Shown: positions 46,401 to 58,717, counted from the first letter of the stretch. The stretch: DNA of 64,000 bases from Medicago truncatula (GCF_003473485.1 NC_053047.1:1007001-1071000), one strand, 5' to 3'. Made by a program: numbers and translations. Notes: a model not told the origin generated them from the sequence alone.

Positions 46401-46934
46401 TTCAATATCATTTCACAACCCGAATATCATTTACAATTTACTATTTTCCCATCTTTTCCTTAGGGTTATACACTTATACTCTAACACCTTTTTCGAAGAT
46501 TGTTATTACGATTTTGCTCTATATGTTTGTTGTATTAGTTCCTGCTGTGAAAGTTCATTGAAAATTATAACTTGCAGATTGCCTAAGTCTTAATTTTCAA
46601 CAAAGAAACTTTGCGATGACAAAAACAATTTTCAAAAACTCTTTTTAATTACTATTGTTTATATTCAATATCAAAACTCAAATATAATTATTACAAACCT
46701 GTACTGATTTGCTCATACTTCCTCTTGAAGGGGCTGAATTTATTTTTGAAATGCTTTCTCTTGTATCAATTTTTGAGTGAAAATTTTCATTTTTATAATT
46801 TTTTATTCAGTTTGCTAGGGTTGTATTATTTTTCCAATGCACAGGTGGACATCAAATACTTATCCAAGAAGAATCAAATCCTTAGCAAAATATGGTCACA
46901 ACCATAGCTTCATTTAACATTTATCGAACGATTC

Positions 46935-47022
46935 TTGTTGACAAAGTCAACCAAATCTATATCTTGTTGACAAAGAACAAGAATTGTTGATTGTGTTAAA
47001 GGAAGAGATGGTTGTAATGGGT
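46935..47022 (+). ncRNA. degenerate stem-loop segment, unit 2
   Basis: The homologue of the candidate stem-loops at 41611 and 49026. The 3' block (AAGAATTGTTGATTGTGTTAAAGG, in part, then GATGGTTGTAATGGG) is conserved, but the lower stem no longer pairs; an alternative GATTCTTGTT/AACAAGAATT pairing is possible. A short following hairpin GGTTG/CAACC is kept. Possibly a decayed copy. Confidence 0.25.
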
Positions 47023-47039
47023 TTCAACCGTCCTTAACT

Positions 47040-48160
47040 TCTAAAGATCTCTAAGAACGAGTTTTTAGAATTTTTTTAGCGAAATAAAAGTTGCTAGAAA
47101 TTTTGACAATTCCATTCTTGTGGAAGAATTGGGCCACTTACGGCAATTGTAGGTTGCGGTGCAAGAATCAAACGATTGACATGATGAAAATTGATGTTCC
47201 CACATCAAAGGTTGTTATGAAACACAACAAAATTACCAATATAACTCTTTCAGTAGTTAACTGCCGATGAATTTTATCCGACGGTAGTTAATTGTTGATG
47301 GAATTTGAAGTTAAATTTATGATATCATGATGTTTCTTAGCATTGAGTGAAGTGTGAAAAGTAATTGTTTGACTCGATAACTTTGAAGATTTAATTTAGA
47401 TTCATTAAATTGGTTTGATAATTACTTTTTATTTTTATTCTAACTACATCTAAAGTAACACATACATGAAAATTAAACTTTGTTGAACAACTTAGTTTGC
47501 TAAACTACCAACCCCAACACATAAATGATCCCTGCCCCTGGGTATGTGAAATTGACGAAAAAGAGATATTAAGATTGCAAAGAAAAAAGATTTGTCTTCT
47601 TTAACTTTCAAATTTGATATTGTTTTTTTATCATAAGCAAAAATTTATCAAAATAAAGTACAAGAGGGTATTCAACATAACATAATGAATTCCAAACCTT
47701 AAGAAATCATCTTCACTTATGCTATAATTGTTAAATGTTCTAACATAGCTCTTTCAAACTTGATTTCATTTAGAAGTGGCCATAAACTCTAATCAATATA
47801 TCATACTTTTTTTTCTCTTTTCTTTATGAATATTAATAATTCATGTTGCAAATAGATCCAAATATTATGTTATGAAAAAATTAATATTAAAAAAATGAAT
47901 GGATTATTTTTTTCTTAACTCTTCAGTTTTTAAAAGAATATTAAAATATTAGGATATATAAAAATCAAAGTTTAAACTATGAATTCTGCACTTATTTATT
48001 TTAAAAAATAAATTTCTAATCTTAAATTACGTGATTAAAAAAAATATCGGGCCATTTATCTCAAACCCAAAATTGAGGATTAGTAAATTTTTGTAAGAAA
48101 CACTTGATAGTACTTTGAATGAAAGGTGTAACTTGATGATTGGTCCTCTTGAGTAAGACA
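47040..48160. other. AT-rich spacer between units 2 and 3
   Basis: No gene. The segment 47185-47300 (TTCCCACATCAAAGG and AGTTAACTGCCGATGAA) is shared with the right edge of the window (63915-64000) and is partly inverted, so it is a dispersed repeat. Confidence 0.45.
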
Positions 48161-48166
48161 TGGATT

Positions 48167-48267
48167 GTGCTTCATATTTGGTTGGACCAGATTTGTCCAC
48201 ACAAGTTGAAATCAAATCTAACGGTGAAACTCATAATTTCTTCTCATATAAATACCCCTAAACCCTA
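48167..48267 (+). promoter_or_regulatory. duplicated promoter-like block with telo-box, unit 3
   Basis: Nearly identical to the block at 46300-46400, with TATAAATACCCC at about 48248, followed by AAACCCTA (telo-box core) at about 48260. The telo-box is missing in unit 2 and present in unit 1. Confidence 0.55.
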
Positions 48268-49024
48268 GCATCTCTTCATCATTCATTTCACAACCCTAAT
48301 ATATAATCTACTACAACCTCCACTCTCTTAATTTTATTTCACTACCACTATTCTCCCTTTAAATCCCTTCCTTCGTTTATATTTCCTATGGTTGAAGTAT
48401 TTTTGTGACTTATTTACTGATTTTTTGTTTTGTTCATAAGTTCATTCTTTGTAAACTATTTAATTTATTATATTTTCCTGTCGATAATTGTAAATACTAA
48501 TTTTCTATGTGTTCATTGTATCAGTTTGTGAGTATAAGTGAGTAAAGGGATTCGTGAAAATTATAACTTGGGTTAATATACACTGATGACCTATGTTATA
48601 ATTTTTTAGAGTCCTTCTTAGTCACTAGCTGCTTCAACTGCTGCAATGGCAAGAACAAAATTCTATTTCCAATTTTACACAATGAAAAAGAATAACAAAG
48701 CTCAAATGTTAAATATCAAACTAATCTTTTTGTTTTAAAATCATACCTTTGTACTCTTTTAAGCCTACAAACCTGTAATGATTTGTGGATATGGTTGCAA
48801 TTATCGTTACTTCTAAGGGACTGAATTTATTTTGAAATACTCAACTTTTTTAGTGAAACATTTAATTTTATGTTCTATTCAGTTTGCTAGTGTTGTATTC
48901 TAAAATCTTTGTCTTGCTTGTTGATGGACTTACATTGAAGGGATTTTTTAATTTTCAAATGCACATTTTGACATTAAGAAGAATCAAATCCTTCGCCACA
49001 TATGGTTAATTACATTTATCGCTT

Positions 49025-49100
49025 CCTTTGTCGCAAAGTTGTTTATGCTGTTGTCCGAATCTTTTGGACAATGAATAAGAATTGTTGTTTGTGACAAAGG
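49025..49100 (+). ncRNA. candidate structured RNA stem-loop, unit 3
   Basis: Outer stem CCTTTGTCGCAAA/TTTGTGACAAAGG (49025-49037, 49088-49100; 12 of 13 Watson-Crick plus one G-U) and inner stem TTGTCC/GGACAA (49051-49056, 49066-49071) with a 9-nt loop. Aligned with 41611-41693, three pairs change on both sides (A-U to G-C, C-G to U-A, A-U to C-G). ATGGTTGTAATGG follows, as in units 1 and 2, with a weak GGTT..AAT/ATTAACC hairpin. No C/D boxes are evident. Confidence 0.45.
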
Positions 49101-49479
49101 CAGATGGTTGTAATGGAGAGGTATCGGATTAACCTTGACATGTTAATATTAGTAAAGGTGTTGTATTGTGGTTAGCAAACCACTCGTTAGAACTTTAGAC
49201 CACCCGCAGCATAGTACCCTAAACTGGGTGATTAAATAGGTCTCTTATGTCTACGTCACTTATTTTACTTTACGGTAATACTTAATAATCATCCATTTTC
49301 TCCAACTCAACACCTCAAAATAAATTATTAAATATGTCCCATAAATAATTCTATATCATCACATTTCAAAAAAAAATTATTTATTTTATTAATATTTATT
49401 AACGAGACCTGCGAAAAATGAAGAGAGAGAGGGTGCTTCCATAGCGACCCTTCTTCGTAGCCTCACATTGTAACATTGT

Positions 49480-49610
49480 TTATGAGATGCACACACTTGT
49501 AACATTGTAATGGAATAGCCTCGCATCTCAAGCTCTTCACAAATTTAACCACGCAAGAAAGTAGTTTAAATTAGATTTTAATTTCAAAATTAATTTGCAT
49601 TGTATATTTA
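49480..49610. repeat. duplicated block, also at 52155-52285
   Basis: Shared words: CACACACTTGTAACATTG, CAAGCTCTTCACAAATTT and AAGAAAGTAGTTTAAATTAGA. Part of the segmental duplication spanning the unit region; non-coding. Confidence 0.75.
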
Positions 49611-49701
49611 ATGAAAAATGTATTTTCTAACAAAACCTCAAATATCAAACTGTTCACTTTTTTGAAACGGAGGGAGTAATAAACTGTTCTTGATATTATT
49701 T

Positions 49702-50071
49702 AAAGCTCAAGATTTAAATTTGGGTCTAGGGAAATATTTTTTTTTTTGCAATGTGCACTATTCACTTGATTTACTTTGACCATACTTTTTAACTAATGTA
49801 TAAATACAAATATTAACATGTAAGATGTTGTTTGATTTGTCTCGACAAATATTTTTAAAATATTAAATTTTTATAATTTTTTACTTTAGATAATTAAATA
49901 TATTAACGGTTGAAATTGTGCATTGACATATGTAAAGTGGTTGACTTGGACGTGTATTTTGAAACGGATGGAGTAATAAATAATATCAATCAATGAATTA
50001 ATATTTTCTCCTAAGTCATTTAGTTAAGACAAGGCATCTTTCCCTAGACCCAAATTTAAATCTTGAGCTTT
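49702..50071. mobile_element. inverted 33-bp repeats enclosing a Stowaway copy
   Basis: A perfect 33-bp inverted repeat (49702-49734 and 50039-50071; left arm starts AAAGCTCAAGATTTAAATTT) encloses a Stowaway relative at about 49748-49973. That element shares its interior with the copy at 4455 and ends ACGGATGGAG-TA. A second Stowaway right end (ACGGAGGGAG-TA) lies at 49664-49679. The right arm also occurs, slightly changed, at 54115, where it begins another repeat copy. Confidence 0.75.
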
Positions 50072-50710
50072 GTAAAATTATAATTTTAGTTTTATAATGT
50101 TGGTTTTTAAAAAAAAAAATTAGAAAAGCAGAACTAATATTTTCTTTATGCCTCTAAACATATTTATACTCTTAATATTATGTGGTAACCATTTTTGTGC
50201 ATTCACAGAGTTAAGTTTTGGGTTGTATATGACCAAAATTGGTAGTCTTCTAAGTTTGTAGATTGGACAATGTTGAAGTGATCGACCAAACGAATGTGGT
50301 GTGTATAAATCATTGACACATAAAAGAATGTTATTCACTCTATTATTCTTTTCAAAAGAATTGAAAGAAAATAGTTCAATAAGAAGAGAAGATGTTCAAT
50401 TTTCACTCAAAAAAATATATTATAGAGTAAATTTGGACACTATTTCTAATATAATAGTGTCCAAAACGAATTTTCTCTTCTAAGAATAACTAATATCCCC
50501 CTTATATTAGTCATTTATGTAATCTAGTCGACAATCCGTTACATGTCCTCTTCTACAATTTTTTTTTTATTTGTTCTAATCGAGAATCTGATAGTTGTCT
50601 AAACAACTAATTGATACGACATTGTGTTAGAGCCACCACATGATCTATATTTTGTAACTTAATATTTGATTTTTGAACTTCATTTGACGTGTGGCTAAAT
50701 CAACAAATGT
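50039..50710. repeat. dispersed repeat family, copy A
   Basis: Related to copy B (54110-54535) and copy C (59975-60036 plus 61355-61880). Shared landmarks: GATTGGACAATGTTGA.GTGATC, GTGTGTATAAAT, the hairpin GGACACTAT...ATAGTGTCC, GAGAATCTGATAGTTGTC and GTTAGAGCCACCACATGAT. No ORF is conserved. It may be a non-autonomous retroelement or solo LTR, but its ends are unclear. Confidence 0.7.
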
Positions 50711-51059
50711 GATAACCTATTATTGTTCTCATTTAAACTATTATTGATATTATGTCTATATAAATAACTTATTTGTTAATTTATTTTTGGGTGTAAGTAT
50801 GTAAATATGATGTTGTAGAAGAGTCTTATAAAATTAAGACTTATGCAATATGAAGATGGTTTCCCAAGTCTTGGATTTATAAACTTCTTAGCAATATAAA
50901 CTACTGCGAGCACGTAACATAATCTTATTTGCAATTTTATGTCAAATTAAAGTCAAAATAAAATAACAAACAAGTTATCTAATATGACCCTGGCTTACAT
51001 TATTGAATAAATAAAAGTAATCGTCTTAGACTCTTTTTATTGAGTATTGGGAGTATTAT

Positions 51060-51340
51060 TGTCTGGAATAAAAGTGATTGCACTCATTATTGAACATCTA
51101 AGGGACTGAATTCATTTTTGAAATACTTCATCTTCCTTATTTATTTTTCAATATTTTTATTTAAAATTTTCATTCTTATGTTTTTTATTCAGTTTGTTAG
51201 GCTTGTATTCTGAATTCTTTGTCTTGCTTGTTGATGTACTTACATTGAAAAGATTTTTATTTTCAAATGCACATTTGGACATTAAAGAAGAACCAAATCC
51301 TTAGCAAAATATAATCATATCACATCCATAGCTTACAATT
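51060..51340. repeat. partial unit copy (unit 4)
   Basis: Shares AAGGGACTGAATT.ATTTT, CAGTTTGTTAGGCTTGTATTC, TTTGTCTTGCTTGTTGATG and AATCCTTAGCAAAATAT with units 2 and 3, but lacks a promoter-like block and the stem-loop. Confidence 0.65.
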
Positions 51341-51699
51341 GAATATAACCCCTGATCTGATTTAACGATTTTACCTTAGAGATAAGAAATTGTTTATTAT
51401 TGGATTCCAATTTAATCTTAGACTAAGGTACAACAGAAGAAACTAATCAATGAGTTGCTAGTTTCCAACTCAGCTAGTTGAACCAACTAAGTCAGTCTAG
51501 GTTTTAACACACTGATCAAAAGAGTTAAAATATGAGACAACTCACCTACATGAACATGTTGTAAAAGATGAAAATAAAATAATGACATGCAAATGTTAAG
51601 AAACGAAACCCACAAATAGAACTCAAATCAATGCGGAGGTCTGTCCTTAGAGTGAGTGTTATGAACCTAAAAACCTTTCTGCACAACCTTTTGCATAGT

Positions 51700-52150
51700 C
51701 TTAGAAACCTCAATAAAAGGTTTTTACCTTAGTAGCAAATTGATTCTTCAAGTAGTTGATAATTGCCTCTCTTTCTTCCTCATTTGTATAAACCCGAGGC
51801 TCACTAACACATGCATTATTGTCTTTCAAATACGGCCGCAAATTCTTCGAGTCATGAGCGATGTTAGTATTTAAAACATCCTTAGAAACCATGATATTGG
51901 AAGAACTTGAACCATGCCAAGGCTAGGGATCTTGATTTTAATCTAAATCCGTCATAGGGTCACTCCATAGACCAACGATGTTCATATCCGAAAGTTGGTT
52001 GCAATGCAAAACTTTTAATTGAATGTGTTTTTAGCAAATGCTTCCATAACATTCTCTATTACACCAATTTCAATTTCAGCCATGGAATGTAAGAATAATT
52101 GAAACATTGAGGATTAAGCTTGACTCCACCATATTAAGAAATATTCCTAT
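51700..52150 (-). pseudogene. unidentified coding-like relic
   Basis: Minus-strand reading gives MAEIEIGVIENVMEAFAKN at about 52083, then after stops and frame changes a 60-codon frame (51892-51710) with NLRPYLKDNNACVSEPRVY and NEEEREAIINYLKNQFATKV. Composition looks protein-like. I do not recognise the family; it appears broken. Confidence 0.3.
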
Positions 52151-52299
52151 TGTTTATGAGAATCACACACTTGTAACATTGAATTGGAATAGCTTCACAT
52201 CACAAGCTCTTCACAAATTTCACTACACAAGAAAGTAGTTTAAATTAGAGATTAATTTCAAAATAAATTTGCATTATATATAAAACTCAATCTATAAAA

Positions 52300-54070
52300 G
52301 TGGATGAACTTTTTCTCTGAAATTCAAATATAGTTCTCACAAATTTTCACCGCTAAATTTTTAGTTCTTGATATTTTTTTTTTACTTAAACTAGTCTATC
52401 ATATTTTCGTATTTAGACAAATAAATCCCTCTTTTATAATGAGTAAAAATTAAGAGAAAGATTAATTTGTTATTAATCTAAAAATTTCATGGATTCATTT
52501 TAATATTCTTTTTTTTTAATCAAACATTGAATTTTTAATCGACTTCTCTTTTCTGTCATTTGAGTGTACTCTTTCTACTGTTGGGTCTCACATGGATGTC
52601 CTCACATTTTTTCACTTTGGACACCAACACATGGGAGTCAGTTAGAAAAATAGTTATTCCGACAATTTCATATAAATTATGAGATATAATTTTTAAAAAA
52701 ACAAATTTTAAGTTATTTTGCAAATTTATATTTCGTTAATATTACGAGTAACAACATTTAAGATAATGGGAAAAAGATTGAGTAACAAATAGTAAAGAAT
52801 ATGATAAAAAAAAGAAATATATTTCGTTGATATCGTAAAGATTCTTATAATTTGAGAGAATATTTTTTGTAAATTGATTTATAATTCAAAAATATCGTCT
52901 GTTTTAGTTATCATTTTCGTGTGTTGCTTGTACTCTTACTAGAATCAATGAGTATCTCATTTGGTCTTTTATTTATTAGAATCTCTTTATCTTTGCCAAA
53001 AATAATCTTATTTTTTTTTATGTTTGTCATACTTATAAATTTCTTCTTAAAACTTAAATATCCAAAATTAACACCTTCATTCCCTATATTGATCTATAAA
53101 CACAACTTATGAAAGAAAAAAAAAAGTGAACAATTTGATATTTGTAGTTTTTTTTGGATACATATCCAATATAAAATTATTAAATAACGCATCATTTTTT
53201 ATATTTACTTATTTTCAATCAAATTTAAATCTAATCAGTGAAAATAACTTAACATTATAACCTCAAAGTACAATGTTCAAATCTCTACGATGACAATTGC
53301 AAAATGATAATTAGTGTCATTTTAATTAAAACAAAATATTCTTTCCCCAATTTTAATAATAAGGTACCGATACCACATGTAACTTTAGATTATCAAATAA
53401 TTTCACAAATGTGTACGATATGTTAAAAAAAAAACAAACACAGTCATCTTTTTACGGTACATTCAATGTTATTTCCATCTTCAACAATATCCAATTTTAT
53501 CTTTTTAATTTACTTTTTCTTTCTTTTTCTTCCTAGTTGTTTTGTGTCTCACAGTTTTTTCTCTACTTTCTCCACCATCTATCATAAAATGGGGTGCTAA
53601 GTGTTTATATTTGTTTTGAATTAAAGTTGTTATCAATGTTGAAATTTATAAATTTAATTTTTTAGATACTATATATATAGTTTCACTATTTCGTTTTAGT
53701 TTTTATTGTAAATTTAATTTTATATATATATAACTGTCTACGATTAATATTAGTTAATTTTTGGTTATATTTTGTCTTATCTTTGCTTTTGCCAACTAAT
53801 ATAAATAAGAACAAAAATAAGAGGGTGGTTTTGATTTCCAGAATGCGATTTTTATTTGGTTATTTTTCTATATCTTTGGAATGTTATTCTTGTATTTTGG
53901 ATTTCAAATTGATGAGTGTTTTTCCCTTATTATATTTATTTAGTTTTTTTTATCAAGCTTACTCATATATATTCACTTTGTTTTAACGGAAGAACTATGC
54001 ATTTTTTTGGTTACATGGAAGAACGAGGTATGTGTGCATTAAAATATTCTTTTTGTTATATATTATAGGT
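52300..54070. repeat. segmental duplication, left copy
   Basis: Collinear with 55200-57440. Shared words include TTCATATAAATTATGA, GTACTCTTACTAGA.TCAATG, TTTTTATATTTACTTATTTT, ATGGGGTGCT, TTTTTGGTTATATT and TTGTTTTAACGGA. The copies differ by many indels. No ORF is conserved between them, so the conserved content is probably regulatory or simply old duplicated DNA. Confidence 0.75.
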
Positions 54071-54109
54071 TATCATTAAACTATGGACAATCAATGAATT
54101 AATATTTTC

Positions 54110-54535
54110 TCTTTCCTTAGACCCAAATTTAAATTTTGAGCTTTGTAGATTGGACAATGTTGATGTGATCGACCAAACAAATGTGGTGTGTATAAATCAT
54201 TGGCGCATAAAAGAATGTTATTCACTCTATCATTCTTTTCAAAAGAAATGAATGTAAGTAGTTCTATAAGAAGAGAAGATGTTAGAGTAGATTTTCTCAA
54301 CAAAAAAAAATGTTGTGTAAATTTGACCACTATTTCTAATATAATAGTGTCCAAAATGAATTTTCTCTTCTTAGAATAATTATAATATTTCCTTATACTA
54401 GTCATTTGTGTCTTCTAGCCAATAATCCATTAGATGTCCCCTTATACAATTTTTTTTATGTGTTCTAATCGAGAATCTGATAGTTGTCTAAATGATTAAT
54501 TGATACGACATTGTGTTAGAGTCACCACATGATAA
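54110..54535. repeat. dispersed repeat family, copy B
   Basis: Second member of the family described at 50039. Starts CTTAGACCCAAATTTAAA and keeps the central hairpin (ACTATTTCTAATATAATAGT) and GAGAATCTGATAGTTGTCTA. Confidence 0.7.
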
Positions 54536-54900
54536 ATTATCATAGTTGTTTTTTATTCATTTGATAGAGTTGTTTCCGAAATCTTTGTCTTGCTTGGTGA
54601 TGTACATTTACAGAATAAGAGTTGTTGATTGTTCTAACATCATTGAAAATAGAGGAGAAATTGCTCTGACGAAATTAACACAAGTCAACATTGGCCTTCA
54701 GATCTCCAGGTTTGTTTGGGGCATTCTAGATGAGATTATCAAAATTCATCATTGATTTTGGTGTAAATGTATTAAGTGTGAGTTCGACGAGTGGTAATGT
54801 AACCTTGTCGTGTTAATATTATAAAAGTTGTCATATTGTGGTTTGCGAACCATTCACTGGAACTTTAGAATCATACATGTTGAATTTATGTTGGATAAGG
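54536..54900. repeat. partial unit copy (unit 5)
   Basis: Contains CTTTGTCTTGCTTGGTGATG, GAATAAGAGTTGTTGATTGT and a 3' block (CTTGTCGTGTTAATATTA, then GAACCATTCACTGGAACTTTAGA) matching 49140-49200, but the stem-loop arms are lost. Confidence 0.6.
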
Positions 54901-55199
54901 CACTGTATTAAACTGAATTCTATTTTATATTCAGTTTGTTGTATGTTTATTCTTGTTTTTTCAGTCATCTAGTGTAGCTGAATGATTAAAAGGATATGAC
55001 AACTTACCTAAATGATCATGTAAAAGAGAAAATTTACATTTTGTTGTAGAGTTATTCATTGCTCCATGTTCCATGCTTCTATTTGGTGACAACTTTGACC
55101 AAATTCAACACATGTCGTATTTGGCCTTGCAATGCTGCACTCTAATTTTACGAAAGCAATATTAAAATTTTCCAATTAAATAGATTCTAATATGTTAAA

Positions 55200-57440
55200 T
55201 TTTAGACTAAGCATCAAATTTGGTTCTCACAATTTTTTGCCGCTAAATTTAATTCTTTGTTGAAAAACCATTAATTTTGATTCTTGGTGACTAGGTCAAC
55301 TTTGGCCAGCTAGTCTTTTGAGTGTGCTCTTGACTACTCTGTTTAGCATTTAGTGGTGTGAAGTGGTCCTCACTTTTTTTATCACTTGTAGACATCAACA
55401 TGTTGGAGTTAGTTAGAAAATTAGTTAGTACAATTTCATATAAATTATGAAAAATCATTAATTTTGTACGAAAAAAATTTATAAATTCTTTTACAAACTT
55501 ATATTTTCATTAATGTTATGAGTAACAGATTTTTAAAAAATTAAAAGAAGTTATCTATATGTTTTGTATACATGTTTCATTAATATTGTAAAAATTCTTA
55601 TAATTTGAGGCAACATTTTTTGCAATGTGGTCTATAATTTAAGAGGGAGAAAATTCATTGTTACTATTTTCTCTTTTAGTTATAGTATATGTTTGCTTTA
55701 GCGGTGGAAGTTCATTAAACAAACGTTTTGTCTAATGCAATAATTTGTGGCTTCTATATATTTAATGGTAGAATGACATCGAAACGCGAGAATTCAAACT
55801 TCAATGTACAACCAAACATACAGTTTTGTGTGGTGCTTGGACTCTTACTAGAGTCAATGGCATATCGTTTCGCCTTTTTATTTATTAGAATTTCTCTATT
55901 TTTGTTAAAGATAATCTTAGTTTTATTATGTTTTTGATACTTGTAAATTTCTTCTTAAGAATTGAAAATCCAAATTATACACCTTCAATTCGTATATTAA
56001 TCTATAAAAGTCACAAATCAAAACTTATAAACAAAATAGTGAACAATTTAATACTTTGAAGTTTTTTTTTTGTAGGAGATACTTTGAAGTTTTGTCACGT
56101 ACGTATCCAATAAACAATCATTGAACAACACATCATTTTTTATATTTACTTATTTTCAATCAAATTTAAATTTGATTAGTAGTAATAACTTAACTTTATA
56201 ACCTCAAAATACAACGTTTAATTCTCTTCGATGACAATTACAAAATGATAATTAGTGTCATTTAATTAAAAAATTATTCCCCAATTTTAATTATAAGTTG
56301 TAGTACCATACATAACTATAGATTATCAAATAATTTCACAAATAAGTTGGGGAAGCTAAAAGAAGCAAAGAAAGTGGGTCGTAGACAATACATGCAACGT
56401 TATTTCCATGTTCAACAAAATCCAACTTCATATTTCTAATTTACTTTTTTCCTTTTTCCATTTTTATATATATGCTTCAAGCCATTTAGAAAAGAATCTT
56501 TGGTGTGGGAAGTATGAATAAGATGGATAAAGTTTTTTGACCTTTGGTCAATGTCTTAAACTATTATAAAATAAAATGAAATAATTTTGCTTAATAATAA
56601 ATAAATTAGGTTAATTTCCACTTCAACATGTAAAATTCTCTTTATGTTTCCCTTTCATTGTCTATAAAATAAATTGAGTCAGTCCATTCTCTTTATACAC
56701 CACCCTCTCTCTTTTTTGCATTCACTCAATTTATACTTTTCTCTCTAATTTTGCTTCTGCATTCTTTTGTTTTACTTTTTTTTTCTTTCTCTTGTTTGTT
56801 TCCTCTTGTTTTTTATTTTGTGATCACTAGATCTTACATGAAATGGGGTGCTGAATTTTTATATTTGTTTTGTTATAAGGTGTTGTTTATGTTGAATTTT
56901 CTCATATTTTGCTCTTTAGACACTATACAGTTTCACTATTTTTAATTTTAATTTTATTTTTTATGGTAAATTTTGTTATTTGTTATATATATAGTCTACT
57001 GTTAATATTGGTTATTTTTGGTTATATTCTGTTTTATCTTTACTCTTGCCAACTAGCATGAAATGACCTTATTTGTGAGTATAAATAAAATAAAAAATCA
57101 GAGTTAAAAAGAGGGAAGAACTTGCTTCTTCTATCACTTTTTATTGTTTCTTCCTTCCTCCATAGTATTTATTGTTTACCATTTCATTTTATTAACATTA
57201 CTTTTTTTATTTACTCGTTTATGCATGTTGTTGTTGGTGGTTTTAATGTGCAAAATGTGACTTTTAATTTAGTTCTTTTTTTTTTTAGCAAACTTTTAAT
57301 TTAGTTCTATTTCTTCGGAATGTTGTTATTGTATTTTGAGTTTAAAACTAATGAGTGTTGTTACCTTAGTTTATTTATTAGTTTTTATCAAGCCTTTTCA
57401 CATTCCTTTTGTTTTAACGGAATAACCATGTAGTGTGCAT
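55200..57440. repeat. segmental duplication, right copy
   Basis: Counterpart of 52300-54070 and longer. Around 56640-56760 it has a promoter-like stretch (TCTATAAAATAAATTGAG, then a CT-rich leader) that the left copy keeps only in part. The segment 56370-56560 also matches the DNA around the hAT insertion (44610-44677, 45837-45960). Confidence 0.75.
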
Positions 57441-58717
57441 TAAAATTTAATTCTATTTCTTCAATTTTTTTTCTTTCCAATTTCAATTTCAATTTTGAGG
57501 GTTCTGTCCTGCGTTTAACAGTATTAAGCCTCTAAATTTCCATTGTTGAACTAAAACCAAAACGGCCACAATCTAACAACCAAAACGGCTACTATTTATT
57601 CCTATCATTCTCACATAAGAACATGAGTCACAGGAATGTATTAAGCCTAATTTATTTGAAGTAATTGATATACATAAGGCTCTTAGTGGTGCAATGGTAA
57701 CGTGTTTCTTCTATAGGCTAGCTGTCATGTGATCAACACCCATCCATGCCATTTTTTACAAAAAATTATTTAATTAAAATTATGCTGCACATTAAACCGG
57801 TCCGGTTTTCAAACACCTCCGGTCCGGTCCAGTTTTAAAAACTATGATCTCTCCTCTCCATCTTCTATTTCGTTTTCTCCTCTTCAACTGTCTCACGGAC
57901 GTCACTCTCTCTTTCAGTTGTTGTAAGCGGTCGGAGACGGATCTGTGTCGTTGTAGTCGGAGAAGACGAGTCTGAACGGTGGTCGGTGGCAAGGACGAAG
58001 CCGGTAATTGAGGTCGAAAACAGTGTGTGGCAAGGACGAAGGTGGTTATGGACGGAGGACTGGTGGGGACGGTGATGGTCGTTTCCCAAGTTTTAGTTTT
58101 ACAAATATTTTCGACAATTTGAACTACAATAGAGACTAAACTCGATCATATTCGCACTGTTACATTGAAGGAAAATATCGAATAATTTAAGAAAATAATA
58201 TGACCTGATGTGCACCAATTATTAGTAATAATAATAAAACAGATTCTCTGATTAATTATGCAAATATACCTTAAAAAAATATATCACTTTTCCTTAAAAA
58301 AAATATGTCACTTTGATTTTAGTCTATAAAACTTTTAATTTTGTCTTTCACTATTTTTTTCTTTTTAAAAATGTTCAAGTAACTATTTTTTAATGATGTT
58401 GCAATTCCACCTAAATTTTTACAGGGTTTTTAAAATAATTTATTTTAAACAAAAGAACCCCAATTATTCATCATTCGACTCTATATTTATTTTTCTTTTA
58501 TTTCAAACACAAAACTCTTAAATCAAGAAATCATTCTTCAAACCTTCAATTTTTTCAACCTACGACAAACCCTAAAATCCCCCCCTCTCTTTCAAAATCT
58601 TTCTCATGCTTCTTAACAATAGTCTTCATCACTTTCTCCCCTTCTCCCTCAGAATACTCTTCATTCATTAGGAGAAGATCATTCTAGCTATACCTAACCG
58701 ATGAATAGATTATCTTT
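57441..58717. other. intergenic region
   Basis: No gene that I can support. Around 57797-58090 a GGTCCGGTTTT-rich stretch with minus-strand frames (57992-57792, 58089-57865) looks like repeat sequence rather than protein. The word AGGAGAAGATCATTCTAGCT at about 58669 recurs in copy C near 61367. Confidence 0.45.

Noticed and set aside
46304..46561. An 85-codon frame across the unit 2 promoter block.
   Set aside because: Its sequence covers the TATA box and leader, and the matching frame is not kept in unit 3 despite near-identical DNA.
48590..48660. CTGATGAC followed by AGCTGCTTCAACTG in unit 3 as a second box C/D snoRNA.
   Set aside because: The spacing is too short, there is no proper box D and no terminal stem; at best a decayed copy.
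49025..49130. Calling the unit 3 stem-loop plus the following hairpin an H/ACA snoRNA.
   Set aside because: The second hairpin is too short and no convincing H box (ANANNA) is found in this copy, so only a generic structured-RNA call is supported.
57665..57735. GCTCTTAGTGGTGCAATGGTAACGTG-like words (in part) suggesting a tRNA.
   Set aside because: No acceptor stem, no T arm and no coherent anticodon arm could be folded.
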